This document shows positions 32,290-42,055 of a stretch of 64,000 bases of DNA, one piece after another. The DNA is taken from assembly GCF_016834655.1 (NCBI RefSeq), contig NZ_JAENHP010000010.1, positions 1 to 64,000 of the forward strand, in the 5' to 3' direction. Below the pieces are notes generated by a model. The model did not search any database and was not told the origin of the DNA. It saw nothing but the letters and a program-made list of their open reading frames with translations. Each line of letters opens with the position of its first letter. Within the stretch, counting starts at the first letter, position 1. The stretch is from Paractinoplanes ovalisporus (GTDB lineage Bacteria; Actinomycetota; Actinomycetes; Mycobacteriales; Micromonosporaceae). The position numbers and the translations under genes were made by a program.

Positions 32290-35052
32290 TCAGTCGACTT
32301 CCAGTCTGATGACGAAGCTCTGATCCGTGCACGGCCCTTGGACCACAGCCGCGTTCGCGATCCGCAGGCACTTGTCGCTGTGTGCCGGTCGTATGCGCAC
32401 CTCGGTGTCGAGGCCGGTGCCGGCCCGGTGTTCCCACCGGAACTGCTTGTTGCCGGCCGTGTGGCAGCCCGACAGCCGCACGGAGGCGCTGTCCTCATGC
32501 GACGCCTTGGAGACGTCGAGGCACTGGCCGTTCGGCGCAAAGACGACGTTGTAGAAGGGGCCGCTTCCCACCGGAACGAAGGACACCCGCTGACCAGCAC
32601 TCCCCGTCCGGCAGGGCTCCAACCGGACGGCCGTGCCGGCCGCGGTGGCGCACCAGCCACCGGGCGCGGCGATCAGCCGGTAGTGGCGGCCCGGCGCGGG
32701 GGAGAACGGGCCGGCGTCGGCGCCGATCGGGCCGGACCAGGCCGGAGCGTCCAGATCGGGGGCGACGGCGCGGTCGTCGCGGCCGCTCAGGAACAAATGG
32801 ACCTTGGAGATGCCGGTGGGGTCGTACACGGCGGCGATGTCCTCCCGGCCGTCACTGTCATAGTCGCCCGCCAACAGGGTCGCTTTCGCGGCGGCGAAGG
32901 CCGGGCCGGCGGCGGTGCCGTCCCACCAGAGAGCGGGTGGGGCGAAACCGTCAGTCGTTGCCCGCCGGAGCAGGAGTTGCGTCGAGGCTCCGGCGTCGTG
33001 CATCTGGACGATGTCCGTGCGTCCGTCCCCGGTGACGTCGCCGGCCACCGGGATGTCGCGTCCTTCTTGCGGCTGCTGCTTGGGAGCGCCGTAGGAGGCG
33101 CCGGTGGACATGTGCACGGAGAGCTGATCCGGACTGACGTACGCGATGTCGTCGCGGCCGTCGCCGTTGAAGTCGCCGCCGACCACCCGCGCCGGCCGGC
33201 CCGACCCGGCTGTGCTGCGCCACCATTCGGCCGGGGCGGCGAAGGAGTCCGAGGCGTTGCGGAGCACGTTGAGGGTGAAACGGCCGTCGCCGAGCCGCAA
33301 CAGCACGCTGAGGTCGAGCCGCCCGTCCCCGTCGGCGTCCGCCGCCACGGGTTCGATCGTGTTCAGCCGCCAGGCGCTTCCGGCCGGTCCCTCCCACAGC
33401 GGCGTGCCGGTCGCCTCGTAGCCGTGCCCGTCCGAGCGGAGCAGGAAAAGCCGCAGCCGGGTATCCGGATCGTCGCGGAACAGCGCGATGTCGGCCAGCC
33501 CGTCGCCGGTGAAGTCGCCGCGTACCGGCTTGATCCGGTAGCCGTCCGAGCCGCCGTTGATGCCGGTGTCCCACCCCAGGTACGGCTGCGCCCGCATGCC
33601 GCCGGTCGGTTCGGCCGGCAGGGTCCACGCGACCGTGCGCCCGTGGCCGAGGTCCACCGTGGTGGAGACGTCGGCCCGGCCGTCGCCGTCGACGTCGCCC
33701 GGAATCCCGGCGGGGACGGCGCCGCTCGGGTGTGCCCGAAGATCCCAGGATGCGCACCGGCAGGGCGCGTCGCCGGCCGAGGGATTGCCCGCCCGGTCGA
33801 CTGCCTGCACGTAGAGGGTGCGCGAGGCGGTCCAGAGGATCATCGGCAGGACGGCGTTCCCGGCCGGATCGGCGGCGACCCAGCCGGTCATCCGGTCCTG
33901 CTGGAAGCCGTACCGGTAGCCGGCGATGTCGGTCTCCGGCCGGCCCCGGCCGTCGTGGCCGGGGCCGAACCGGACCGTACCGGTGCGGCCGGTCGGCTGC
34001 ACGGCCTCGCCGTCCGGGAAGTCGGTCGAGCTCACGGTGGGGGCAGCGGGCCCGGTTGTGTCCACCGTGAAGTAGCAAGGCGACGTCCAGCCGCTGGGGA
34101 GTTGTCCGTCATGGGTCCGGCCGAGGTATCGGAAGACCCTCCGCGGCTGGTCGGCGGGAAGCCGGTCGGGCGGCACGGCCGGCCAGGCGACGACGCTGCC
34201 GGACACCACGGCCGGGGTGACGGACGCATGGATCCGCTGATCGCCCTCGCGGATGTCGACGGTGCCGCGGATGTTGTCGCGGTAGGGGTCGGCCAGCTGG
34301 GCCGAGAAGGCCGGGGTGGTGGTGTTCAGGGGCGTCGGATTCTCCGCTGTGCCGCAGGGCGTGGGCGGCACGGTGCTCAGCCCGGCGGGCCGGGCCGGTG
34401 CGACGTTCCAGGTGATGGCGAGGCGCACACGGTCGATGAAGAACTTCTTCCATTGCCGGCGATCGTGCTCGTTCGACGCCCGTAGGCCCAGGGTCAGTTT
34501 TCCGCCGGTCCGGGCGGCGTCCCGGACCGCGGCGCGCACGTTGCCCCACTCCATGGTCGTGTCGTTGCCGCAGCCCGGGTGGGCCCGGCCGCTCGCGCTG
34601 GACAGGCGCGTGTGCCAGACGTCGCGGCCGGAGAAGCCTTTCCAGGTGACGCTCTGGGAACGGGAGACGGTACGGGTCAGGTAGAGATCGGTCGGAGTCG
34701 CGACGCATGTGGGCGAGGAGTCCAGGTCGGCGAGAAGGGTCGCGCCGGTGATGGTGCGGCCCTGCCACCCGGCGAAGTCGAACAGGAAGAACGACCGATA
34801 CGTGACGGCCGGCGACTCCCAGTTGGAGAAGCCCACTTTGGCCCGGGCCCGGTCCCGGCCCCAGTAGGACTGGGTGGGAAAAGTGGCGTTGATGTGCGTC
34901 CAGTCGCTCGATCGCACGGTGCTGCTGGTGCCGCCGCCGGCCATCGTCGTCGCAGCCGCCGGCTCCGCGGTCCCGGACCGGGCCGCGCCGCTGGGACCCG
35001 CTGCCAGAACGACGGCGAGCACTGTCATGGTGGTAGTCCTTGCCCATCTCAT
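32290..35052 (-). CDS. Secreted DNRLRE/FG-GAP protein with C-terminal ricin-type lectin domain
   Basis: The 920-aa protein starts with a signal peptide (MRWARTTTMTVLAVVLAAGPSGAARSG). A DNRLRE-type module (residues about 45-210, SYWGRDRARAKVGFSNWESPAVTYRSFFLFDFAGW...) leads to a fibronectin-like middle. Then come six FG-GAP/VCBS calcium-loop repeats (DVDGDGRADVS, DFTGDGLADIALF, DADGDGRLDLSVL, DFNGDGRDDIAYV, DVTGDGRTDIVQM, DYDSDGREDIAAV) and a ricin-B-type trefoil with QCLDVSKASHEDSASVRLSGC. Such proteins are exported and bind cell-surface glycans or form beta-propellers. An ATG at 35028 has a better ribosome-binding site (AAGGA) but would lose the basic residues of the signal peptide. It is divergent from the RHS toxin, 97 bp apart, so the two may be co-regulated. 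Confidence 0.85.
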   Translation of the reverse strand: MRWARTTTMTVLAVVLAAGPSGAARSGTAEPAAATTMAGGGTSSTVRSSDWTHINATFPTQSYWGRDRARAKVGFSNWESPAVTYRSFFLFDFAGWQGRTITGATLLADLDSSPTCVATPTDLYLTRTVSRSQSVTWKGFSGRDVWHTRLSSASGRAHPGCGNDTTMEWGNVRAAVRDAARTGGKLTLGLRASNEHDRRQWKKFFIDRVRLAITWNVAPARPAGLSTVPPTPCGTAENPTPLNTTTPAFSAQLADPYRDNIRGTVDIREGDQRIHASVTPAVVSGSVVAWPAVPPDRLPADQPRRVFRYLGRTHDGQLPSGWTSPCYFTVDTTGPAAPTVSSTDFPDGEAVQPTGRTGTVRFGPGHDGRGRPETDIAGYRYGFQQDRMTGWVAADPAGNAVLPMILWTASRTLYVQAVDRAGNPSAGDAPCRCASWDLRAHPSGAVPAGIPGDVDGDGRADVSTTVDLGHGRTVAWTLPAEPTGGMRAQPYLGWDTGINGGSDGYRIKPVRGDFTGDGLADIALFRDDPDTRLRLFLLRSDGHGYEATGTPLWEGPAGSAWRLNTIEPVAADADGDGRLDLSVLLRLGDGRFTLNVLRNASDSFAAPAEWWRSTAGSGRPARVVGGDFNGDGRDDIAYVSPDQLSVHMSTGASYGAPKQQPQEGRDIPVAGDVTGDGRTDIVQMHDAGASTQLLLRRATTDGFAPPALWWDGTAAGPAFAAAKATLLAGDYDSDGREDIAAVYDPTGISKVHLFLSGRDDRAVAPDLDAPAWSGPIGADAGPFSPAPGRHYRLIAAPGGWCATAAGTAVRLEPCRTGSAGQRVSFVPVGSGPFYNVVFAPNGQCLDVSKASHEDSASVRLSGCHTAGNKQFRWEHRAGTGLDTEVRIRPAHSDKCLRIANAAVVQGPCTDQSFVIRLEVD

Positions 35053-35149
35053 GATCACGCAGAGTAGTTGTGAGCTCGGTAGGGGGCGAGAATGTGCGTG
35101 ATCGCGCAACTCTTTGTGATCGAGGCGGGCCCGGTTCGACAGTGCGGGC

Positions 35150-38100
35150 ATGACGATCGGATGGGCCAGGTCGGTTCCGCGACCGGCGGCAATCTTTGTC
35201 CTGCTGTTGCTCACCACGCTGTTGTCGGTGCCGAGCGCCCCGCCGGCCACGGCCGCCGAACGGTGGCCGCTGACACCCGAGAAGTCGACACCCGGCACGA
35301 ACGCCACCTACCGGCCGCCCGCGCCCGACCCGGTCGACAAAGCCGCCGTCGAGGGGGACCGCCCGGTCCGCCGGCCGTCGCCCGGCACGGCGACCGTCGA
35401 TCTGCCGGCCGTCGGCGTCACGGCCCGGGCTTCGGCCGGCGGCCTGCCGGTGGCGGTCGCCCGCACCGGCGCCACGAGCCCGGCCCGGGTGCGGGTGCAG
35501 GTGCTCGACGGGTCCCGGCCCGAGACGCTGGCGATGCGGGTCGCCGCCACCGCCGGCCCGGTCGCGCTCACGGTCGACTACTCGGCCTTCCGGCACGCGT
35601 ACGGCGGTGACTGGGCCGCCCGCCTGCGCCTGGTCCGGCTGCCCGAATGCGCCCGGTCCACACCCGACGCGGCGGCCTGCGCCGGGTCGCCCCTTCCCGG
35701 GCGCAACGACGTGGCCACCGGCCACCTCACCACCGTCGTCACCGCCGTACCGTCGGGTGCTCTATTCGCCCTGACCGCCGGGCCGTCGGGCGCGGCCGGC
35801 TCGTTCACCGCCTCCTCCCTCACCGAGTCGGCCACCTGGAGCGCGGGCGGCAACACCGGCGACTTCACCTGGTCGTACCCGTTCCGGGTGCCACCCGCCC
35901 CGGGCGGACTGGAGCCGTCCCTGGCCCTGAGCTATTCGTCGTCGAACGTGGACGGAAGGCACGCCGCGGTCAACACCCAGCCGTCCTGGATCGGCGAGGG
36001 TTTCGACCTGTGGCCCGGCTTCATCGAACGGCGTTACAAGCCCTGCGCCGACGACGGCCGGAAGACCGGCGATCTGTGCTGGGGCACCGACAACGCGACG
36101 ATGTCACTCAACGGCTCGGGCGGCGAACTCATCCGCGACGACGCCACCGGCACGTGGCGCCCGCGGGCGGACAACGGCGCGCGCGTCGAGAAGCTCACCG
36201 GGGCCTCCCACACCGGCCGTGACGGCGAGTACTGGAAGATCACCACGACCGACGGCACCCAGTACTTCTTCGGTCGCGCCGCACACTCGGCCTGGACGGT
36301 CCCGGTGTTCGGCGACGACAAGGGCGAACCCTGCCATCAGGCCACCTTCGACGCCTCGTTCTGCGACCAGGTCTGGCGCTGGAACCTCGACCACGTGGTC
36401 GACCGGCACGGCGACACGATGACCTACGTCTACGCCCGCGAGACCAACAACTACGCCCGCAACCTGGACCCGGCCAAGGTGAGCCGCTACGTGCGCGGCG
36501 GTGTGCTGGAGCGGGTGGAGTACGGCCGGCCCGGAACCGCACCCGTGGGCAGGGTGCTCTTCCGCTCCGCCGAGCGCTGCGTGCCTGGCACCTCGTGCGC
36601 CAAGACCAGCAAGAGCCACTACCCGGACGTCCCGTACGACCAGGAGTGCACGGGTGCGACCTGCCGCGACACATTCAGCCCGACCTTCTGGACCACCAAA
36701 CGGCTGGCCGAGGTGACCACCCAGGTCCGTACGGGAAGCGGGTTCGCCGACGTCGACTCGTGGACCCTGCGGCACAAGTATCCCGACCCCGGCGACGGCA
36801 CCCGCGCCGGGTTGTGGCTGGACGGCATCACGCACACCGGCCACGTCGGCGGGAGCAAGGCGTTGCCCGAGACCACCTTCAGCGGCGTGCAGAAGCCGAA
36901 CCGGGTCGACGGCATCGACGGCATCCCGGCCATGAACTGGTGGCGGATCTCAGCCGTGCACTCCGGGACCGGCGGCGAAATGGCCGTCGAGTACGCCCCC
37001 GGCGACTGCTCCGCGCCGCGGAACCTGCCCACGCCGGCCACCAACACGCGGCGCTGCATGCCGGTGCGGTGGCAACCCGAAGGCCAGAAACAGCGACTCG
37101 ACTGGTTCCACAAGTACGTCGTGGCCCAGGTGTCCGAGCACGACCGCACCACCGGCCTGCAACCCGTGGTCACGCGCTACGACTACCTCGACGGCGCCGC
37201 CTGGCGCTACGCCGAGTCCGACGGCATCACACCGGAGAAGGACAAGACCTGGTCGCAGTTCCGCGGATACCGCCGGGTGATCACACGGATCGGGCAGCCG
37301 GACGACGGGCCGGTCAGCAAACAGGAGACGGTCTACCTGCGGGGCATGCACGGCGACCGGACCGCGAACGGCGGCCGGAAGACCGTCCGCGAGAAGGCCT
37401 CCGAGTTCGGCCCGATCACCGACGAGAACCCCCTGGCCGGATACGCCCTCGAGAAGATCTCGTACGTCGACGACCCCGGCCCGGTCATGTCGCGGACCAT
37501 CAACACACCGTGGCTGTCGGCGCCCACCGCCACGGCCAGACGTTCGTGGGCCACCAACCGCGCGTACGTGCAAGGAACCGCCAGCGTCCACGGCCGGGTG
37601 CCTCTCGGGGACGGCCGCATCCGGAAGACCCGGGCCGACCACAAGTTCACCGCGACCGGCCGGGTCGTCGCCACCGACGATCTCGGCGACACCGGCACCG
37701 CCGCCGACGACCGATGCATCCGGTACGAGCACGCCGGCAACGCCGCCCGGCACCTCGACGGCGTCACCACCCGCGTCGTCACGTACGCGGCCGGCTGCGC
37801 CACCGAGCCCGGCCCGGCCGACGCGATGACCGACACCCGCAACTACTACGACGGCAGCGACCGCCTCGGTCAGGTCGACCGCGGCGACCTGACCCGCACC
37901 GAGAAGATGGTCGAGCTGCGCGACGGCCGGCCGGTGTACGAGACCACCGACCGGGCCTCGTACGACGTCCACGGCCGGGTCGTCGAGGCGGAGGACGCCT
38001 CCGGCACCCGCGAACGCACCGCGTACACACCCGCCGTCGGCGGACCGGTGACCCGCACCGTCACCACCAACGCACTCGGCCACGCCGTCACCACCGAGCT

Positions 38101-41100
38101 GGAACCGGCGTGGGGCGCGACCGTCGCCACCGTCGACGCCAACAGCCGTCGCACCGAAGCCGCGTACGACCCGCTGGGCCGCGTGTCCCAGGTCTGGCAA
38201 CCCGGTCGCGTCCGGGGAAAGGACAGCCCGGACAGCCGGTTCGCGTACGACATCCGGACCGACCGGCCCACCGTCATCACCACGCAGACGCTCGAGCACG
38301 ACGGGACGTACCTGACCTCGTACCAACTGCTCGACGGTCTGGGCCGCGAACGGCAGACCCAGCACGCCGCACCGGGTGGCGGCCGGGTGGTCACCGACGT
38401 CGTCCACAACTCGCGCGGCGAGGTCGCCGCCCGCAACGGTCCGTACTTCAACGCCGGCCTGCCCAGCACGGACGTGCTCCTGCCGGTCGTGGCCGAACTG
38501 CCGGCGCGGACCGAAACCCGCTACGACGGCGCCGGGCGGCCGAAGGCCGAGATCTTCAAGGTGCAGGGCCAGGCTCAGTGGCAGACCACGACCACGTACG
38601 GCGGAGATTGGATCCACGTCGTCCCACCGCGCGGAGGCACACCGACCACCACCGTCACCGACGCTCGCGGACAGGTGACCGAGCTGCGGCAGCATCATGG
38701 ACCTGCGGCGAACGACCCGTACGACACGACCCGGTACGAGTACACACGGCGCGGTGAGCCCTCGGCGGTCACCGACGCGTCCGGGAACACCTGGCGCTCC
38801 TTCTACAACCTGCGCGGTCAGAAGACCCGTGACGAGGACCCCGACCGCGGCATGACCCGGTACGCCTACGACAACAAGATCGGCGAACTGCGGTCGGTGA
38901 CCGACGCGCGGGGCCGGACCGTGACGTACTCGTACGACGCGATCGGCCGGAAGACAGCGGCGTACGACGGCTCCCGGAAGCTCGCCTCGTGGGAGTACGA
39001 CACCCTTGCCAAAGGGCAGCTCACCTCATCCACCCGGTACGCCGGGGCAGCCGCCTACACCCGGGCGGTCACCGGGTACGACGCCGCATACCGGCCGACC
39101 GGCACCCGGATCACCATCCCCGCCACCGAGGGGGCCTTGGCCGGAACGTACGAGTACGGCGCCACGTACAACGTCGACGGTTCCCCGGCCACCAGCACCG
39201 CCCCGGCCGTCGGCGGACTGCCCGCGGAGACCATCGAGTTCGGCTACTCCGCGTTCGGGCTGCCCAGCTCGGTCACCTCGAAGGCGGGCCGGTACGTCAG
39301 CGCTTCGCTCCACACGCCGTACGGGGAACCATGGCAGGTCACCAACGGCGATCAGCGCGTGACCACCACGTACGAATATCACCTGGGAACGCGGCGGCTC
39401 GGCCGCGTCGTGACCGAACGCGACGGACCGGCCGCACCGACCCGGCTGGCCAATGCGGTCTACGACTGGGACCCGGCCGGAAACCTCAGCCGCGTCACCG
39501 ACACGACCGAGACCCAATGCTTCCGGTACGACCATCTCCGCCGGCTCACGGCCGCCTCCACCACGTGCGCCCCGGGGAGCGCCGCTCCGTACGACCAGAC
39601 GTGGACCTATGACAAGAGCGGCAACCGTCGTACCCGGACCGACCGCAGCCCCGCCGGCAACATCGTCGCCACCTCGACCTATCCGGCGACCGGCCACCTG
39701 CTGAGTTCCGTGGTCACCACCAGCCCCTCCGGCACGAGCCTGGATCGGTACACCTACGACGCGGCCGGCAACACCCTCACCCGCGACCTCGCCGGCACCA
39801 CGCAGAAGCTCGAGTGGGACACCGAGGGCCGCCCAGTCAAGATCGGCGACACCGGTTTCCTGTACGACGCCGACGGCGCCCGCCTCCTGCGCCGCGATCC
39901 CACCGGCACCACCCTCTATCTCGGCGCCGACGAGGTGCACCTGGCCGGCGGAAAGCTGACCGGCACGCGCTACTACAGCCATCAGGGCCGCACGGTCGCC
40001 GTACGCACCGGCGGCGCCCTGCACTGGCTCGCCGCCGACCATCACGAGACCGCGTCCCTGACCATCGACGACCGGGACCTCTCCTTCGAGCGCCGCTACC
40101 GCACGCCGTTCGGCGAGGAACGCGGCCCGGCCCCGTCGGCCTGGCCCGGGGAGAGAGGTTTTGTAGGCGGCACCGAGGACGAGTCGACCGGCCTGACGCA
40201 CCTGGGTGCCCGCGAGTACGACCCGGCGACCGGCCGTTTCCTCAGCGCCGACCCGGTCGTCGACCCGGCCGACCCGCAACAGATGAACGGCTACGCGTAC
40301 GCCAACAACGCCCCCACGTCATCAAGCGACCCCGACGGCCTGCGCCCCGCCGACGACAACGGCTGCTGCCGCCCCGACTCCGCGACCGGCGCCGCGCCGG
40401 CCACACCGGCCCGCGCCCAGCACGCGGAAAAGCCCCAGAAATGCGGCTCCTGGTCGTGGCTCTGCCGGGGCGCGGACTGGGTGGTCGAACACAAGGCGAC
40501 CGTCATCGCGGTCGGCCTCAGCGTCGCCGCCGGCGTGGCCTGCGGCATCATCACCGCCGGGGTGGCCGCGGTGGCCTGCGCCGTCGGGGTAGGGGCGGCG
40601 ATCGGCGTGGGGGAGTACCACTTCACCACCCCCGCCGACGAACGGAGCGTGGGCGGATATCTGGGCGCGGCCGCTCTCGGGGGTGCAACGTCGCTGATAC
40701 CTGGGGTGGGGAAAGCCGCCGGAGCCCTGTTGAAGGGCGGGGCGGTGGCCGCGGGGGCCGGCCTCAAAGCCGGGGCGCGGGCCGCCGGAAGCGCGGCTGG
40801 GGCGGCGGCCAAGGGCTTGATGAAGGCCGGTCAGAGAGCAGGAAAGAACCTGCGAAGTGGTAGTTGCGCGATCCCGAACAGCTTCACGCCCGCAACGAAG
40901 GTTCTGCTGGCCGGCGGAGCGACCAAGCCCATCGCCGAACTGAAGGTCGGCGACAAGGTTGCGACCACCGATCCGGAGACCGGCCGATCCGGCGTCCGGG
41001 AAATCCGCCGCACGATCATCGGCACCGGCTCGAAGCAGTTGATCGACATCACCGTGGACGTCGACGGCGCTGCGGGCGATGAGACGGCGGTCATCACGGC

Positions 41101-41680
41101 TACGGACGGCCATCCGTTCTGGGCAGCCGACAGGCGCACGTGGCTGGCGGCCGAGCATCTGGGTCCTGGAGACGCCCTCCTGCAGCCGGACGGCACCCGG
41201 GTAACGGTCCTGGCGGTGGTGGCGTACGGCGCTCAGGCCACCGTCCACAACCTCACCGTCGACGACATCCACACGTTCTATGCACTCGCCGGCAACGCCC
41301 CGGTCCTGGTCCACAACTGCGGAGTCGAGCCCGGCCCGGCTCCAAACGGCTCCACCTTGGATGACTTTCGGCGGGCGAATCTTGGGACCAATGCGCCACG
41401 ATACGTCACCGAATACACCTCCCCTAACGGAAACCGCTATTACGGCCGCACTACCCGTGGTGGGGTAGACACCGAATCGGGATCCGTTCTGGACGATGTT
41501 CTGCGGGGGCGGCACACGGGCTGTTCCGAAGTCTGTGCCATCAATGAGGCGAGAAAGGCCGGGGATGAGATCTTCGGGGGAGTCTTCCGTACGCTCAGGA
41601 CCAATTCTGGTGAGGTTGTGGATCCCTGCGATAGGCGTTGCCAACCCATGATCCGCCGGCTTTACGGAACGTGGAAATGA
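35150..41680 (+). CDS. Secreted RHS polymorphic toxin with HINT domain and deaminase-like C-terminus
   Basis: The 2176-aa protein has a signal peptide (residues 1-36), a SpvB/TcdB-like N-terminal region, many RHS/YD repeats (for example YDAIGRKTAAYDG, YDAAGNTLTRDL, YDADGARLL) and the RHS core ending GRFLSADP at 1695-1702. A glycine/alanine-rich membrane-type segment follows (about 1784-1825). A HINT (intein-like) domain runs from C1906 to VLVHNC at 2057, which should self-cleave to free the last 119 residues. That tip has TGCSEVCAINEARKAG (CSE at 2125-2127) and DPCDRRC (C2160, C2164), which resembles the zinc-binding (H/C)xE...PCxxC pattern of the deaminase-fold toxins; the second pair is spaced CxxxC instead of CxxC. 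A nucleic-acid or nucleotide deaminase is the best guess. Neither an immunity gene nor a second tip follows. Confidence 0.85.
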   Translation: MTIGWARSVPRPAAIFVLLLLTTLLSVPSAPPATAAERWPLTPEKSTPGTNATYRPPAPDPVDKAAVEGDRPVRRPSPGTATVDLPAVGVTARASAGGLPVAVARTGATSPARVRVQVLDGSRPETLAMRVAATAGPVALTVDYSAFRHAYGGDWAARLRLVRLPECARSTPDAAACAGSPLPGRNDVATGHLTTVVTAVPSGALFALTAGPSGAAGSFTASSLTESATWSAGGNTGDFTWSYPFRVPPAPGGLEPSLALSYSSSNVDGRHAAVNTQPSWIGEGFDLWPGFIERRYKPCADDGRKTGDLCWGTDNATMSLNGSGGELIRDDATGTWRPRADNGARVEKLTGASHTGRDGEYWKITTTDGTQYFFGRAAHSAWTVPVFGDDKGEPCHQATFDASFCDQVWRWNLDHVVDRHGDTMTYVYARETNNYARNLDPAKVSRYVRGGVLERVEYGRPGTAPVGRVLFRSAERCVPGTSCAKTSKSHYPDVPYDQECTGATCRDTFSPTFWTTKRLAEVTTQVRTGSGFADVDSWTLRHKYPDPGDGTRAGLWLDGITHTGHVGGSKALPETTFSGVQKPNRVDGIDGIPAMNWWRISAVHSGTGGEMAVEYAPGDCSAPRNLPTPATNTRRCMPVRWQPEGQKQRLDWFHKYVVAQVSEHDRTTGLQPVVTRYDYLDGAAWRYAESDGITPEKDKTWSQFRGYRRVITRIGQPDDGPVSKQETVYLRGMHGDRTANGGRKTVREKASEFGPITDENPLAGYALEKISYVDDPGPVMSRTINTPWLSAPTATARRSWATNRAYVQGTASVHGRVPLGDGRIRKTRADHKFTATGRVVATDDLGDTGTAADDRCIRYEHAGNAARHLDGVTTRVVTYAAGCATEPGPADAMTDTRNYYDGSDRLGQVDRGDLTRTEKMVELRDGRPVYETTDRASYDVHGRVVEAEDASGTRERTAYTPAVGGPVTRTVTTNALGHAVTTELEPAWGATVATVDANSRRTEAAYDPLGRVSQVWQPGRVRGKDSPDSRFAYDIRTDRPTVITTQTLEHDGTYLTSYQLLDGLGRERQTQHAAPGGGRVVTDVVHNSRGEVAARNGPYFNAGLPSTDVLLPVVAELPARTETRYDGAGRPKAEIFKVQGQAQWQTTTTYGGDWIHVVPPRGGTPTTTVTDARGQVTELRQHHGPAANDPYDTTRYEYTRRGEPSAVTDASGNTWRSFYNLRGQKTRDEDPDRGMTRYAYDNKIGELRSVTDARGRTVTYSYDAIGRKTAAYDGSRKLASWEYDTLAKGQLTSSTRYAGAAAYTRAVTGYDAAYRPTGTRITIPATEGALAGTYEYGATYNVDGSPATSTAPAVGGLPAETIEFGYSAFGLPSSVTSKAGRYVSASLHTPYGEPWQVTNGDQRVTTTYEYHLGTRRLGRVVTERDGPAAPTRLANAVYDWDPAGNLSRVTDTTETQCFRYDHLRRLTAASTTCAPGSAAPYDQTWTYDKSGNRRTRTDRSPAGNIVATSTYPATGHLLSSVVTTSPSGTSLDRYTYDAAGNTLTRDLAGTTQKLEWDTEGRPVKIGDTGFLYDADGARLLRRDPTGTTLYLGADEVHLAGGKLTGTRYYSHQGRTVAVRTGGALHWLAADHHETASLTIDDRDLSFERRYRTPFGEERGPAPSAWPGERGFVGGTEDESTGLTHLGAREYDPATGRFLSADPVVDPADPQQMNGYAYANNAPTSSSDPDGLRPADDNGCCRPDSATGAAPATPARAQHAEKPQKCGSWSWLCRGADWVVEHKATVIAVGLSVAAGVACGIITAGVAAVACAVGVGAAIGVGEYHFTTPADERSVGGYLGAAALGGATSLIPGVGKAAGALLKGGAVAAGAGLKAGARAAGSAAGAAAKGLMKAGQRAGKNLRSGSCAIPNSFTPATKVLLAGGATKPIAELKVGDKVATTDPETGRSGVREIRRTIIGTGSKQLIDITVDVDGAAGDETAVITATDGHPFWAADRRTWLAAEHLGPGDALLQPDGTRVTVLAVVAYGAQATVHNLTVDDIHTFYALAGNAPVLVHNCGVEPGPAPNGSTLDDFRRANLGTNAPRYVTEYTSPNGNRYYGRTTRGGVDTESGSVLDDVLRGRHTGCSEVCAINEARKAGDEIFGGVFRTLRTNSGEVVDPCDRRCQPMIRRLYGTWK

Positions 41681-42055
41681 GATCGGCTTCGTCGCTGGAG
41701 TGAGGGGGAGGGTGATGAGAAAGTTTGGCCCGATCTCGATTGATGCCTGCGGCAGTTCGAACTCGGCGTGACCGGAACATCGAGGTTCTGACTGAGAGTT
41801 GATGTTTCGAGGTTCGCGTCACCTGAACCGCCGCTCAAGGAGAAACGTGATCTTGGCTGTGTCAGGTTGATGAGTTCAGCAGGCAGATCTAGGAGGGATG
41901 TACACGATCCGTCGCCCAGCCGAGGATCGGCGGGGCTTCTCGTGGTCACTTGGCGTTGAGCTCGCCTACCGATCTCGGGAGTTTCTTAGGCTTCAGGTGG
42001 GGCAGTGCAAGAGGGGCGCCGGACGGTGCTGGACAGAGAAGCTGGAGAGGCAGAG
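41681..42055 (+). other. Intergenic region downstream of the RHS toxin
   Basis: No convincing gene is present in these 375 bp, where an immunity gene would be expected. A 19-codon frame (41715-41771, starting MRKFGPISIDACG) has a good ggggagg ribosome-binding site and could be the stub of a deleted immunity gene. A 58-codon frame (41898-42074) follows AGGAGGG with only one base between it and ATG and overlaps the next gene, so it is probably not expressed. Base composition is less GC-rich than in the neighbours. Confidence 0.45.
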
